In this document: positions 17,780-26,333 of the stretch, piece after piece | Layout of the letters: each line of letters starts with the position of its first letter | Position numbering within the stretch: the first letter of the stretch is position 1 | Source of the DNA: Bryobacteraceae bacterium | GTDB taxonomy: Bacteria; Acidobacteriota; Terriglobia; Bryobacterales; Bryobacteraceae | Assembly (NCBI GenBank): GCA_019752335.1 | Contig: JAIEMJ010000014.1 | Coordinates: 1-64,000 of the forward strand | Reading direction: 5' to 3' | Length of the DNA: 64,000 nt | Program-made: the position numbers and the translations under genes | The notes under the pieces: generated by a model | The model's database searches: none | What the model was told of the DNA's origin: nothing | What the model saw: only the letters and a program-made list of their open reading frames with translations

Positions 17780-17856
17780 GCCCGTTTATGCGAAGCATCT
17801 GCCAACCGTGTTCCAGCGCATTGGCGCTCCGATGAGTCGCTAAGTGTCTGTAATTC

Positions 17857-18050
17857 GTCGTTCCAATGAAAGCTTCCGGCGAAGGCGGAGCGCTTCAGCG
17901 GCGAGGACCACGTGGCGTCGCGGCCTTGGACCTTGAAGTCGTGGGCGAGGGCATAGTCGGCCATAACGCGCTCGACCTTAGTGAAACTTCTTCGTTGGAG
18001 CACTGCCCTCAAGTTCGCCACGAAGGAGTGCAGACTATTCTTCTCGAATT
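17857..18050 (-). pseudogene. Decayed 3' fragment of a DUF1326-family gene
   Basis: The stretch is about 85-90% identical, with two internal deletions, to the 3' part of the intact gene at 19592-20260 and has the same orientation. The minus-strand translation still reads MADYALAHDFK and ATWSSPLKRSAFAGSFHWND, matching the C-terminus of that protein. The 5' part of the gene is missing. It abuts the second copy of the thiD tail, which marks a duplication junction. Confidence 0.88.
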
Positions 18051-18051
18051 T

Positions 18052-18098
18052 GAATCCCAGGCTGGGGCAGGGTCCGGTGAATCACTTCGCCGTTTAGG
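18052..18098 (+). repeat. Right copy of direct repeat: thiD 3' end
   Basis: This is a near-identical, same-orientation copy of 14692-14744 including the thiD stop region. Its last bases also form the stop codon of the convergent PhoD-like gene. That suggests thiD and the phosphatase were once directly adjacent with overlapping stops. Confidence 0.9.
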
Positions 18099-19509
18099 TT
18101 TTGGCGAAGCTGTATTCGTAGACCGTGGCGCCGTGAACGTCGCGATGGCGCAAACGTAGGGCTTCGCGCGAAGCGTTGATAGTGAGGTAGCCGCCCAGGA
18201 CGCGGTGGAACTTGTGGCGGAGCGGATCGAGGCCCGGCGTGCCGCCGGCGTGCAGGTCCGACGCGGGACCGCAGCCGAACTCGTGCAGACCGGTTTCCGG
18301 GTCCACCGAATGATACTGCCAGTGGCGGTCGCCGCAAACGGAGATGGCCTGGCCGCCCAGTTCGTTGCGCAGAAAACGGCGGATTTCGCGGCTTTCGTGC
18401 GCGAAACCGGCGTTGGCGTGATTGTCGTTCTTCTTCTGGCGATCTGGCCCCACGATGGGGTTGGGATTGACGATCACCTTCCAGGTGGCGCGGCTGGCGG
18501 CCAGTGAAGCAACGAGCCACTGCTTCTGATCGTCACCCCAGATGGTCTTGTTGGGCCCGTCCGGATCGGTGTTGGCGGAGCGATAGTCGCGGGACTCGGG
18601 AAGCCAAAGTTCGAGATCCGCGCCCACGCGGACCGTGCGGTACAGGGGCGCGTTGCCCGGCGGCACGGGCACTTGTTCGCGGAAAATGCGCTGGCCCTTG
18701 ACGAAGGTGAAGGGATTCATCTTGGGTTCGTTTCGCGACGGCCAGGAGTCGTCGGAGAGTACGTCGTGGTCGTCCTTCTGCCAATAGCAGCCTACCTGAC
18801 GAAGGCAGTTCACCAGGGTAGGGAGGCTATACATGCGCTGCCAGTGATAGCGGGCCAAGGCCTCGCTGTTCACGATGGGGTCCTCGTTGTCGTAATAGAC
18901 GTTGTCGCCGCAACTCAGCAGGAACTGGGGCGCTTCGCGCTGGATGCTCTCATAGATGTGGAAGCCGTCGGGGCGATCCATGTGGCAATACATCTGGCAA
19001 CTCAGTAAGGCGACATGCGCGGGCACACTGGCGTTGGCCAGCGGCAAGCTCCGGAAGGCGCCGGTGAGTTCGCCATCCACCCGGCCATTGCGGGTCGCGC
19101 GCGTTTCCACGGCGTACGTGTAGGCGGCGCCGGGGCGCAAGCCGTTAATCTCCACTTGCGTGGCAAAGTCCGCAGAGTCATTCACGTCGAGCCACGCCGA
19201 CGCGCCGGACTTCGGGCCACGATACACGACGCGGACGTAGCCCGGGGCGCCCATGGCGGCGCCTTCGAGCGTCGCGGGCTCGATGCCGGGGGCGAGCAGC
19301 TTCGCCTCCGGGCCCTGGCCCCGGCGCACGATGCCGTTGGCGAGCCGGGTGGATGCGGCGGTGCGGCGCAGCCAGAAGCGTGCGGAAACCGGCGTCATCT
19401 CGCCGACCTTGCAGCCGGTGGACTGATGCGTTTCGCCCGGCACGGCGGCGGCATAGGCGGGAAGGCCGAGCGAGAGCGCGGCGAGTTGGCGTCGGCTGAG
19501 CGGTGTCAT
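18094..19509 (-). CDS. PhoD-like alkaline phosphatase / phosphodiesterase, Tat-exported
   Basis: A 471-residue protein starting MTPLSRRQLAALSLGLPAYA, a Tat signal as expected for PhoD. An N-terminal fibronectin-like domain (STGCKVGEMTPVSARFWLR, LRPGAAYTYAVETR) precedes the metallophosphatase core with LLSCQMY, LLSCGDNVYYDNED, QKDDHDVLSDD and SVCGDRHWQYHSVD, which supply the Asp, Asn and His metal ligands. It hydrolyses phosphate esters outside the cytoplasm. Its stop overlaps the duplicated thiD tail. Confidence 0.9.
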   Translation of the reverse strand: MTPLSRRQLAALSLGLPAYAAAVPGETHQSTGCKVGEMTPVSARFWLRRTAASTRLANGIVRRGQGPEAKLLAPGIEPATLEGAAMGAPGYVRVVYRGPKSGASAWLDVNDSADFATQVEINGLRPGAAYTYAVETRATRNGRVDGELTGAFRSLPLANASVPAHVALLSCQMYCHMDRPDGFHIYESIQREAPQFLLSCGDNVYYDNEDPIVNSEALARYHWQRMYSLPTLVNCLRQVGCYWQKDDHDVLSDDSWPSRNEPKMNPFTFVKGQRIFREQVPVPPGNAPLYRTVRVGADLELWLPESRDYRSANTDPDGPNKTIWGDDQKQWLVASLAASRATWKVIVNPNPIVGPDRQKKNDNHANAGFAHESREIRRFLRNELGGQAISVCGDRHWQYHSVDPETGLHEFGCGPASDLHAGGTPGLDPLRHKFHRVLGGYLTINASREALRLRHRDVHGATVYEYSFAKT

Positions 19510-19543
19510 CCGCCGATTAGCCTACCACAGCCAAACGAAAAAA

Positions 19544-19566
19544 AGCCCCACCGGGAGGGTGGGGCT
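19544..19566 (-). terminator. Rho-independent terminator
   Basis: A perfect 9-bp stem (19544-19552 with 19558-19566) and 5-base loop is followed on the minus strand by seven T residues (from the A run at 19538-19544). It lies 26 bases past the stop of the DUF1326 gene and before the start of the PhoD-like gene, so it ends the former transcript. Confidence 0.85.
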
Positions 19567-19591
19567 CTTTCCTTCGCTACGAACAGAGACG

Positions 19592-20260
19592 TTAGTCGTT
19601 CAAATGGAAGCTGCCGACAAAGGCGGAGCGCTTCAGCGGCGAGGACCAGGTGGCGTCGAGGCCTTGGCCCTTGAAATCGTGGGCGAGCGCGTAGCCGGCC
19701 ATCGCATGGTCCACTTTGGTGAGCGGCGCGTACCAGACCTCTTCGTTGGAGCAATGATGATCGCCCTCGCCGATGGGGCGCGTTTCGATGCTGGCCAGAT
19801 CGCCGGCTTTCAGGTTCGCCTTCACCGAGTGCAGATTGTTCTTGTCGAATTCGAGGGTCACCGGAGCCACTTCGACCCGGACCACCTTGCTGAAGAGGTC
19901 GCCGCCCATGCGCTTGGCGAAGGCTTGCAAAGCTACGCGCTGCGGGCCAGTGGCCTTCTGGTCCACAATCAGCACGGAGTGTACCGGGTAAGCGGAGACG
20001 ATCACGTCGCCGAGGGTGGAGTTCGCGCGAACGACGCCCACGACGCCCAAGCCCGAGAGGTCGACGCCGTCGAACGCGCCTTTCTCAATGCGCCAGCCCA
20101 TCACGGCCAGGTTACCGAGCATGTTCACTTCGGAATTGGCGTAACAAGGACCCGTGTAGATGTCGGCGTTGCGCGCCTCGACATAGGTTCCTTCAACAGT
20201 GTTATTTGGCGCGGCGATAGCCAGGCCGGAAAAAAGAGCGAAAGCGGCAAAAGTCTTCAT
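19592..20260 (-). CDS. Secreted DUF1326-family protein
   Basis: A 222-residue protein with signal peptide MKTFAAFALFSGLAIAA. The mature part begins NNTVEGTYVEARNADIYTGPC and continues with LAVMGWRIEKGAFDGVDLSG and LGVVGVVRANSTLGDV, matching DUF1326, whose function is unknown. It keeps only two of the usual several cysteines (GPCYAN and HHCSNEE). A terminator follows. A decayed partial copy lies at 17857-18050. Confidence 0.75.
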   Translation of the reverse strand: MKTFAAFALFSGLAIAAPNNTVEGTYVEARNADIYTGPCYANSEVNMLGNLAVMGWRIEKGAFDGVDLSGLGVVGVVRANSTLGDVIVSAYPVHSVLIVDQKATGPQRVALQAFAKRMGGDLFSKVVRVEVAPVTLEFDKNNLHSVKANLKAGDLASIETRPIGEGDHHCSNEEVWYAPLTKVDHAMAGYALAHDFKGQGLDATWSSPLKRSAFVGSFHLND

Positions 20261-20286
20261 GGCGTAGCGGATGCTCCTGATGAATA

Positions 20287-21567
20287 TTATGTCACGAGTG
20301 CGGCCAGGATGATGGCTTCGTCGGCGGGAGCCACCGTGCGCAGGTCCAGGACGACGGCGCCGCTTTCGATGCGGGCGATGATTGGCGTCGCGTGGCCGCG
20401 GAGTTGACGCTCCAGCTTATGCGCAGGCCCCGGCAGGCGCACGAGCCAGGCGGGCAGAGTCTGGTCCGGCGTGGAGCCGCCGCCCGCGACGGACTCGCCT
20501 GCCACGGCTACCGCGCCCTCCACTTGGGCGGCGAAGGCTTCGGCGCGTTGGCGCAGTTCGGCAGCGCTCGCGCGGATCATGCGCAGCGTAGGAACCTCGT
20601 CGTAGCGTTCCAGCAGCAGCAGCCTCAGCGTGTGTTCGAGCGCCTGCACGATGAGCTTATCGGGCCGGAAGGCGCGGTACATCGGGTTGCGCCGGCAGCG
20701 TTCGACGAGCGCCGGGTCGCCGGCGATGATGCCGGTTTGCGGGCCGCCGAGGAGTTTGTCGCAAGAGAAAGAGACGAGCGCGACACCGGCCGCGAGGCTT
20801 TCGCCCACCAGCGGCTCGCTGATGCCGTAGGGCCGCAGATCCACCAGGCAGCCGCTGCCGAGGTCTTCGTAGACCGGCACGCCGAGCGTCGAGAGGTCCG
20901 CGAGCGCGGGCTTCTGCGTGAAGCCGGAGACGTGGAAGTTGCTCGGATGAACGCGCAGAATTAGCCGCGTGCGCTCGTTGATGGCGCGGCGATAGTCTTC
21001 GAGCGTCGTGCGATTCGTCGTGCCCACTTCACGCAGGATCGCGCCCGAACGCTCCATGATGTCGGGGATCCGGAAGCCATCGCCGATCTCGATCAATTCG
21101 CCCCGGGAGACGATCACTTCGTGGCCGGCGGCGAGTTCCTGCAGCACTAAGTAAGTGGCGGCGGCATTATTGTTGACCGCGATGGCGGGTACGCCGAGTA
21201 AGTGCTGGAGTAAGTGCGAATAGTGTAAGTCGCGCTTACCGCGGCGGCCCTGCGCGAGGTCGTATTCGAGATTGGAGTAACCGTCGAGCGGAGTAAATCC
21301 GGCCAGCGCCGCGCGGCCGAGGTTGGTATGCAGCACGACGCCGGTGGCGTTGATGACGCGCCGCAGGCTCGGCGCTTCAAGCGCCAGAAGACGGGCCCTT
21401 ACGGCCTCCACTAAGTCGGGCGCCGGTTGGCCCGCGCGCAGTGCTTCGCGGGCGGTTTGCAGGGTTTGGCGAATCTGGGCGACCACCAAACCGTGGGGAA
21501 AACGGCCGGGCGGCAGTGCGAGCCGCCCCAGCAGTTGATCGACGGAAGGAAGCGCGGAGAGGTCCAC
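20287..21567 (-). CDS. selA: L-seryl-tRNA(Sec) selenium transferase
   Basis: A PLP enzyme that converts Ser-tRNA(Sec) to Sec-tRNA(Sec). Motifs are VINATGVVLHTNLGRAAL, AVNNNAAATYLVL, ELIEIGDGFRIP, EVGTTNRT, YEDLGSGCLVDL and the PLP-lysine loop SFSCDKLLGGPQTGII. The frame stays open to 21981, but that part overlaps the CDGSH gene; the GTG at 21567 (VDLSALPSVDQLLGRL) is the family-like start, giving 426 residues, slightly short. Its start is 8 bases past the CDGSH stop, so the two are probably co-transcribed. No selB, selD or tRNA(Sec) was seen here. Confidence 0.92.
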   Translation of the reverse strand: MDLSALPSVDQLLGRLALPPGRFPHGLVVAQIRQTLQTAREALRAGQPAPDLVEAVRARLLALEAPSLRRVINATGVVLHTNLGRAALAGFTPLDGYSNLEYDLAQGRRGKRDLHYSHLLQHLLGVPAIAVNNNAAATYLVLQELAAGHEVIVSRGELIEIGDGFRIPDIMERSGAILREVGTTNRTTLEDYRRAINERTRLILRVHPSNFHVSGFTQKPALADLSTLGVPVYEDLGSGCLVDLRPYGISEPLVGESLAAGVALVSFSCDKLLGGPQTGIIAGDPALVERCRRNPMYRAFRPDKLIVQALEHTLRLLLLERYDEVPTLRMIRASAAELRQRAEAFAAQVEGAVAVAGESVAGGGSTPDQTLPAWLVRLPGPAHKLERQLRGHATPIIARIESGAVVLDLRTVAPADEAIILAALVT

Positions 21568-21574
21568 GAGACTC

Positions 21575-21805
21575 TTAGACTTTGGGCTTGGGCGGAGGAA
21601 GATCGCGCGCGGGACAGGTGGATTGCCAGCCTTGCTTGGCGTGGCTGCCATCGCAGAAGGGCTTGTTTTCGCTGAGTCCGCAGCGGCAAAGGCCGATGGT
21701 GGTGCGGCCGCCCAGGCCAAACTCCTTGCCCTCGGCGTCATGAATCGTGAAGTCGCCTTCGATGCGAAGGGGACCGTTGTTGAAGACGGATACTTTAACT
21801 GCCAT
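21575..21805 (-). CDS. CDGSH-type iron-sulfur protein
   Basis: A 76-residue protein starting MAVKVSVFNNGPLRI; a further-upstream ATG at 21850 exists but lacks support. It contains a single CDGSH motif in GLCRCGLSENKPFCDGSHAK, with three Cys and one His as 2Fe-2S ligands, preceded by GPLRIEGDFTIHDAEG as in bacterial CDGSH proteins. It probably acts in redox or Fe-S handling in the cytoplasm. It immediately precedes selA on the same strand. Confidence 0.9.
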   Translation of the reverse strand: MAVKVSVFNNGPLRIEGDFTIHDAEGKEFGLGGRTTIGLCRCGLSENKPFCDGSHAKQGWQSTCPARDLPPPKPKV

Positions 21806-21867
21806 ATGCTCTCTAGAATGACAGATTGCCCGAGCCTCCTGGGCGCGCAACCGCTAGAATGGTAGGA

Positions 21868-23148
21868 ATGCAGCGGTGGACGATACTCTGGCTTGGGCTT
21901 GCGGGCGTGGCCGGCGCGCAGACGCTGGACGAAATCGATGTCGCCGAGTCGATGAAGCAGATTCGCGCCAAGGTGAATCATGACCTGAATCGCCTACCCA
22001 ACTACACCTGCACCGAAACTATTGAACGATCCGTGCAGGAGCCGCCGTCGAAGCACTTTGTCTTGCAGGATCTGATCCGTCTTGAAGTGGCGCTAGTGGA
22101 TCGCGCGGAGATCTTCGCTTGGCCTGGGTCGCGCGAGTTTCAGAGCTCGCATTTGCGGGACTTGGTGCCCGGCGGGGCGATCGGCAATGGCAGCTTCGCG
22201 CTCCACGCGAAGAGCGTCTTCGATGGACGAGCCGCCGCGATTGAGCGCGCCGGCGAGACGAAGCTGGGCGACCGCAGGGTGATGGAGTATCGCTATACCG
22301 TGCCCCGTAAGCTGAGCCGCTTCGCTCTCCGCCACGGGGACCGCGAAGCCAATATTGGCTACGGCGGCAGCTTCTACATTGACCAGGAGAATGGCTCCCT
22401 GGTGCGCCTGATCGTCCGCGCCAACGACATTCCGCAGGAATTGTCGATTCCCGCCGAGCAGGAGATTCTCGACTATCAGCAGGTGCGTTTGGGCGAGGAT
22501 GATTTCCTGCTACCGAAGAGCAGCGAGATGCGGATGACCAGCGCGGACGGTTCCGTCAGTTTGAACAAAACCGCGTTCACCGCCTGCCGGCAGTATTCCA
22601 CCGAGTCCACGCTCATCTTCACTGACCCCACGGAGACGCCGGGCGCCGGGCCCGTGCCCAACGAGATACGCGATGTACCCGTGGGCTTGAAGATGGAAGT
22701 ACGGCTGCTGACGCCGTTGGTGTGGGCGAAGTCCGCCGTGGGGGATCCGCTGACGGCGCAGGTACGGCGCGACGTGAAGGTAGATAAACGGGTCGTGATT
22801 CCGAAGGGTAGCCAGTTGAAGGGCCGCTTGATTTGCCTGGAGCGGCGAGCGAATCCCTCGGGCGGCAGCGCTTACCTGGTCGGCGTGCGATTTGAGGAGT
22901 TACTCGCGAGCCGCTGGCGTGGCGCGGTGAAGACGCAGTTGGTGGAAGCGCTGCCCATGCCGGAGCTAATGCCGATGCGCCGTGGGCCCATGCCGCGCAA
23001 CGCGCCCACGCCCGTGATTACCGGCGCGCATCCCAGTGGCCAGAATCTCTTTGTCGTTTACAATGAACCTAGGTTCACCGACGGGCTCGATCTCGTCTTA
23101 GGGACGATTGGTGTGGGTGAACCCTCATCGGAAAGCCAGAAAAAATGA
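21868..23148 (+). CDS. Secreted protein of unknown function
   Basis: A 426-residue protein; ATG at 21868 with AGGA just upstream gives MQRWTILWLGLAGVAGAQ, a good signal peptide (the frame is open to 21826). The first 250 residues, with NYTCTETIER and an outer-membrane lipoprotein-like fold (VMEYRYTVPR, FYIDQENGSLVRL, LPKSSEMRM), resemble secreted acidobacterial proteins with no known role. The part from about residue 280 (DVPVGLKMEVRLLTPLVWAK, VVIPKGSQLKGRL) resembles a TrbI/VirB10-like beta-barrel motif. Its stop overlaps the GH88 start by 4 bases. Confidence 0.75.
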   Translation: MQRWTILWLGLAGVAGAQTLDEIDVAESMKQIRAKVNHDLNRLPNYTCTETIERSVQEPPSKHFVLQDLIRLEVALVDRAEIFAWPGSREFQSSHLRDLVPGGAIGNGSFALHAKSVFDGRAAAIERAGETKLGDRRVMEYRYTVPRKLSRFALRHGDREANIGYGGSFYIDQENGSLVRLIVRANDIPQELSIPAEQEILDYQQVRLGEDDFLLPKSSEMRMTSADGSVSLNKTAFTACRQYSTESTLIFTDPTETPGAGPVPNEIRDVPVGLKMEVRLLTPLVWAKSAVGDPLTAQVRRDVKVDKRVVIPKGSQLKGRLICLERRANPSGGSAYLVGVRFEELLASRWRGAVKTQLVEALPMPELMPMRRGPMPRNAPTPVITGAHPSGQNLFVVYNEPRFTDGLDLVLGTIGVGEPSSESQKK

Positions 23149-24266
23149 TCTCCTTCCAACAGGAAACTGACCGCGCCTTATTCGAAAACGCCTTACTCTT
23201 CGCTAAGAAACAAACCGCTGCATTAGTGAAGAAGCATCCCGACTTCTACCCCATGTACACCAAGAAGGGGAAATGGAAACATGACGGCGCCGCCTGGACG
23301 CATTGGTGCGACGGCTTTCTGCCCGGCATGATGTGGATCTTCGAGAAACGCAGCGACGCCAAGGACGCTAAGACATGGCGCGAGCACGCCATTCGTTATT
23401 CGAAGCCGCTGGAGCCGCGCAAGCTGGACCGCGAGGTACATGACCTGGGCTTTATTTTCCTCTCCACTTACTACCGCTGGTATCAGGTGACGAAGGACGA
23501 GAGTCTGCGCAAGGTCCTAATTACTGCCGGGCAGACGATGGGCGCGCGGTATCGCGACAAAGGGCAGTACCTACGCTCCTTCGTGGGCGATGAGAGTCTG
23601 TTTATCGACATTATGATGAACGTGGGTATCGTGTTCTATGCGGCGCGCGAAACGGGCGACAAGAAGCTGCGCGAAATCGCGTTGCGCCACAGCTACACCA
23701 CGCGGCGCCACATGGTGCGGGGCGATGGCTCCACGGCCCAGGAAGCTTTGTTCGATACCAAGACCGGTGAGTTAGTGCGTTATGGAAATCACCAGGGCGA
23801 GCGGAGTGATTCCTGCTGGTCCCGCGGGCTTACCTGGGCAATGTACGGTTTCGCCACGGCCTACGAGTATTCCTCGGATCCCCATTTTCTGGCGACGGCC
23901 GAGGCCTGTACCGACTACTTCCTGTCGCACACGCCGAACGACGGCGTGCCGCCATGGGACTATCTCGCCTCGCCGGAGTCTCGCAAGCAAGTCGACACGT
24001 CGGCGGCGGCGATTGCGGCCGCGGGCATGCTGCGCTTGTCGCGCATGATGCAGGATCCGGTGAAGGGACACTTGTATTGGTCCACCGCCAACCAGATCAT
24101 GCGGACTCTGTGTACGAGTTACCTGGGTGACAAGACCAAAGGCTGGGAAGGCATCCTGAAGGGCGGCGTCTATCACATGGGCAAGAATCTCGGCGTGAAC
24201 GAGAGCGTAATGTGGGGCGAGTATTTCTTTTGCGAAGCCCTGGACCGTTTATTACGGCGTCCTTAA
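23145..24266 (+). CDS. Glycoside hydrolase family 88-like unsaturated glucuronyl hydrolase
   Basis: A 373-residue (alpha/alpha)6-barrel protein. GH88 traits are WTHWCDGFLPGMMW, VHDLGFIFLSTYYRWY with Asp near 100, SLFIDIMMNVGI with Asp near 155, YGNHQGERSDSCWSRGLTWAMYGFA, and PWDYLASP...DTSAAAIAAAGML. The two Asp residues correspond to the catalytic positions in this family, which hydrates unsaturated uronyl residues left by polysaccharide lyases. No signal peptide is seen, so it acts in the cytoplasm. It is coupled by ATGA overlap to the upstream secreted protein. Confidence 0.88.
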   Translation: MISFQQETDRALFENALLFAKKQTAALVKKHPDFYPMYTKKGKWKHDGAAWTHWCDGFLPGMMWIFEKRSDAKDAKTWREHAIRYSKPLEPRKLDREVHDLGFIFLSTYYRWYQVTKDESLRKVLITAGQTMGARYRDKGQYLRSFVGDESLFIDIMMNVGIVFYAARETGDKKLREIALRHSYTTRRHMVRGDGSTAQEALFDTKTGELVRYGNHQGERSDSCWSRGLTWAMYGFATAYEYSSDPHFLATAEACTDYFLSHTPNDGVPPWDYLASPESRKQVDTSAAAIAAAGMLRLSRMMQDPVKGHLYWSTANQIMRTLCTSYLGDKTKGWEGILKGGVYHMGKNLGVNESVMWGEYFFCEALDRLLRRP

Positions 24267-24323
24267 TGCGGCCAGCGCAAGTTGCTTGAATCTCTTGACC
24301 GGTAGACCCGCATCCATTAGGCA

Positions 24324-25100
24324 ATGAAGAAGGCCGGATTGCTGATGCTGGTTTGTGCCGCTTGCGCGGTGGGCGAAGAGGTTTCCGTCAGGACCTTACC
24401 CAAGCGCTTTGCCGCGGACGAATGGAAGATTCTCTCCAGTCCGTTCCGCCCCAGCAGCTATAACGCTCAGCGGGTCACTCGTTACATCGTGCCCTTCGCC
24501 TTAGTAACGGGCGCCCTGATCGCCACGGATCGCCGCTCAGGGGCGGCTTTGCCCAACACTCAGGATCAGCGTGTCTGGAGCGGGCGCGTCTCCCAACTCG
24601 GCGCCTGGTACAGCCTGACCGGGATCTCGGGCGCTACTTATCTGGCCGGAAGATTCACGGGCAACGGCCGCGCGCAGGAGACAGGGTTGCTGGCGCTGGA
24701 GGCTTTGGGCCACGCGCAGGTTTCGGTTTTCGCCATCAAACAACTCACGAATCGCGAGCGTCCGCAGGATGACGCGAAGGGCCGGTTCTGGCAGGGCGGC
24801 ACGTCGTTCCCTTCCGGCCACTCGGCCGGAGCGTTTGCGGTCGCGACGGTGTTTGCGCACGAGTATCAGGGGCACCGGGCCGTGCCGGTGGTCGCCTATT
24901 CTCTAGCGACGGCGGTTTCGTTGTCGCGGGTGGGGGCGCAGAAGCATTGGCCCTCGGACATCTTCGTGGGCGGCACGATCGGCTATCTGATGGGGCGGAC
25001 GACCTTCAAGCGTCATCATCAGGACTCCTTGCGCGGTAGCCGTCTGATGCCCCAGGTGGGCATGGTGCGCGGCGGCGCGGCCTTGCATTGGAAGTTCTAG
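24324..25100 (+). CDS. PAP2 superfamily phosphatase
   Basis: A 258-residue protein with an N-terminal signal (MKKAGLLMLVCAACAVGEE) and several hydrophobic helices. All three PAP2 phosphatase motifs are present: KQLTNRERP, SFPSGHSAG and SRVGAQKHWPSD, with the catalytic His residues. It probably dephosphorylates a lipid phosphate such as undecaprenyl pyrophosphate or phosphatidic acid on the outer side of the membrane. It starts 57 bases after the GH88 stop. Confidence 0.9.
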   Translation: MKKAGLLMLVCAACAVGEEVSVRTLPKRFAADEWKILSSPFRPSSYNAQRVTRYIVPFALVTGALIATDRRSGAALPNTQDQRVWSGRVSQLGAWYSLTGISGATYLAGRFTGNGRAQETGLLALEALGHAQVSVFAIKQLTNRERPQDDAKGRFWQGGTSFPSGHSAGAFAVATVFAHEYQGHRAVPVVAYSLATAVSLSRVGAQKHWPSDIFVGGTIGYLMGRTTFKRHHQDSLRGSRLMPQVGMVRGGAALHWKF

Positions 25101-25195
25101 GTGCATCCACGGCCTAAAGTAGAAACGCCTTCATCCAGCCGCAGAACCAGACTTAGATCCACGCATACCCGCTATGCACCAGCTTCAGTGAAAGG

Positions 25196-25870
25196 TTAAC
25201 GAGCCGCGAAAGCTTGGCTCGACAACGAGAGGCTCGGGGGCTGCGGCATGGCCAATCGGTTCGTCACGCCCGCGCAGCCCGCATCCCACGCCTTGGCCGT
25301 CGTAAGATCCCAACTCGTGCAGTAGGTGGTGGCTACTCCCCGGCCGTCCAGCAACTCCATGGTGTAGCTGATGCGCACCACGCGCAGTTCAACTGTCTCC
25401 CGTGGTCTGTCGCCCGAGGTGCCTCCGACACTGGCCCGGCCGAGCAGCGCCTCAAAACGGATGAGCAATTGCGGAGTGGCTTCCGCACTGGTACCACCCG
25501 CGCGGACCAGCACAATCGCGCCCGCCTTCGGCGCCGACTGGTTATTCAGTTCCCGCAGAAATCCGAGCGAGCAGCCGTCCAGCGAGCGGCCGACCGTGAT
25601 CGGCTGATAGACGGACGGGCCGGCTTCAATTCTGCTGCCTTGTGGTTCGAACGGCCGCTCCGCACCCGCCTCAAAGTCAGCGACGTCGAACCAGGTCTTG
25701 CCCGCGGCAGCGCCGAACCAGGCCTTTCCCGCAAACGAAGGCGGCGCGGGCGCGCCGCACCAAGCGGTAGACCCGGTCGGCATTGGAAAATCATAAGTCA
25801 TCAGCAGACTCTGGCCAAAGGCGCTCGCCGTGAACATCACTCCCCAAAGGGGTAGCCATTTTCTTTGCAT
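25196..25870 (-). CDS. Secreted Hcp-like protein (type VI tube fold)
   Basis: A 224-residue protein; ATG at 25870 is preceded by GAGGAG and gives MQRKWLPLWGVMFTASAFGQ, a signal peptide. The mature part fits the Hcp1 pattern: DVADFEAG, YQPITVGRSLDGCSLGFLRE, IVLVRAGG, IRFEALLGRASVGGTSGDRP then RETVELRVVRISYTM, and a final SWDLTTAKAW. In Hcp the corresponding block is S.GD.P.E...LNF.KI and WDL..NK. A Sec signal is not expected for a T6SS tube, and no T6SS genes are near, so it may be a domesticated surface protein. Assigned by pattern recognition only. Confidence 0.55.
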   Translation of the reverse strand: MQRKWLPLWGVMFTASAFGQSLLMTYDFPMPTGSTAWCGAPAPPSFAGKAWFGAAAGKTWFDVADFEAGAERPFEPQGSRIEAGPSVYQPITVGRSLDGCSLGFLRELNNQSAPKAGAIVLVRAGGTSAEATPQLLIRFEALLGRASVGGTSGDRPRETVELRVVRISYTMELLDGRGVATTYCTSWDLTTAKAWDAGCAGVTNRLAMPQPPSLSLSSQAFAAR

Positions 25871-25984
25871 TCTGTTTCTCCTCTTCATGCGGACTCGCTG
25901 AGACGAAGAATACCAGAAGCGATCCAACCACTCGGGCACTGATTGCCCGCGGTTCAACTGCTTGGCCTGAGGCGCCCGGCTCCG

Positions 25985-26255
25985 GGCCAGTGAGGCGCCA
26001 GGAGACGCCGCTCGGGGTGGACCTCAAGAAGTTCCGGAACTGAAGGCGATCACCTTGAAAGCTGCCAAGGGACTCACCATGGGTGCCAACGCGCCTTGCT
26101 GCCAGTTCACCGCGCACGAAAGACCCGCGGCGCGGCGTCGCTCGCTCGCCGGCATGGCTGTTGGAATCGGCGGCACGGAGGCGCAAATTCGCGTGTCCTT
26201 GGACCGCCACCTCTGTAGTGTGGCGCCGAGCGCGGACTCCGTTTTGTCCATGCCT
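25985..26255 (+). pseudogene. Decayed fragment of a xanthine-dehydrogenase FAD-subunit gene
   Basis: The stretch aligns collinearly with 29113-29375 of the intact FAD-subunit gene, sharing runs such as GGAGACGCCGCTCG, GTGGACCTCAAGAAG, CTGAAGGCGATCACCTT and AGCGCGGACTCCGT. Several small indels destroy the frame. Only the region for about residues 38-125 remains, with no start and no C-terminal half. It lies 79 bases before the frameshifted kinase gene, and the intact parent lies just after that gene. Confidence 0.9.
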
Positions 26256-26333
26256 CGTGGCGGCCAAGGCGCTAGGCTGAGCGTGTACTGCAGACCGCGT
26301 GATGGCCGCCCACAGGTATACTAACAGGACCGC

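Noticed and set aside
19538-19566. Small RNA promoter or attenuator between the phosphatase and DUF1326 genes
   Set aside because: The stem followed by a T run on the minus strand is fully explained as the DUF1326 gene terminator.
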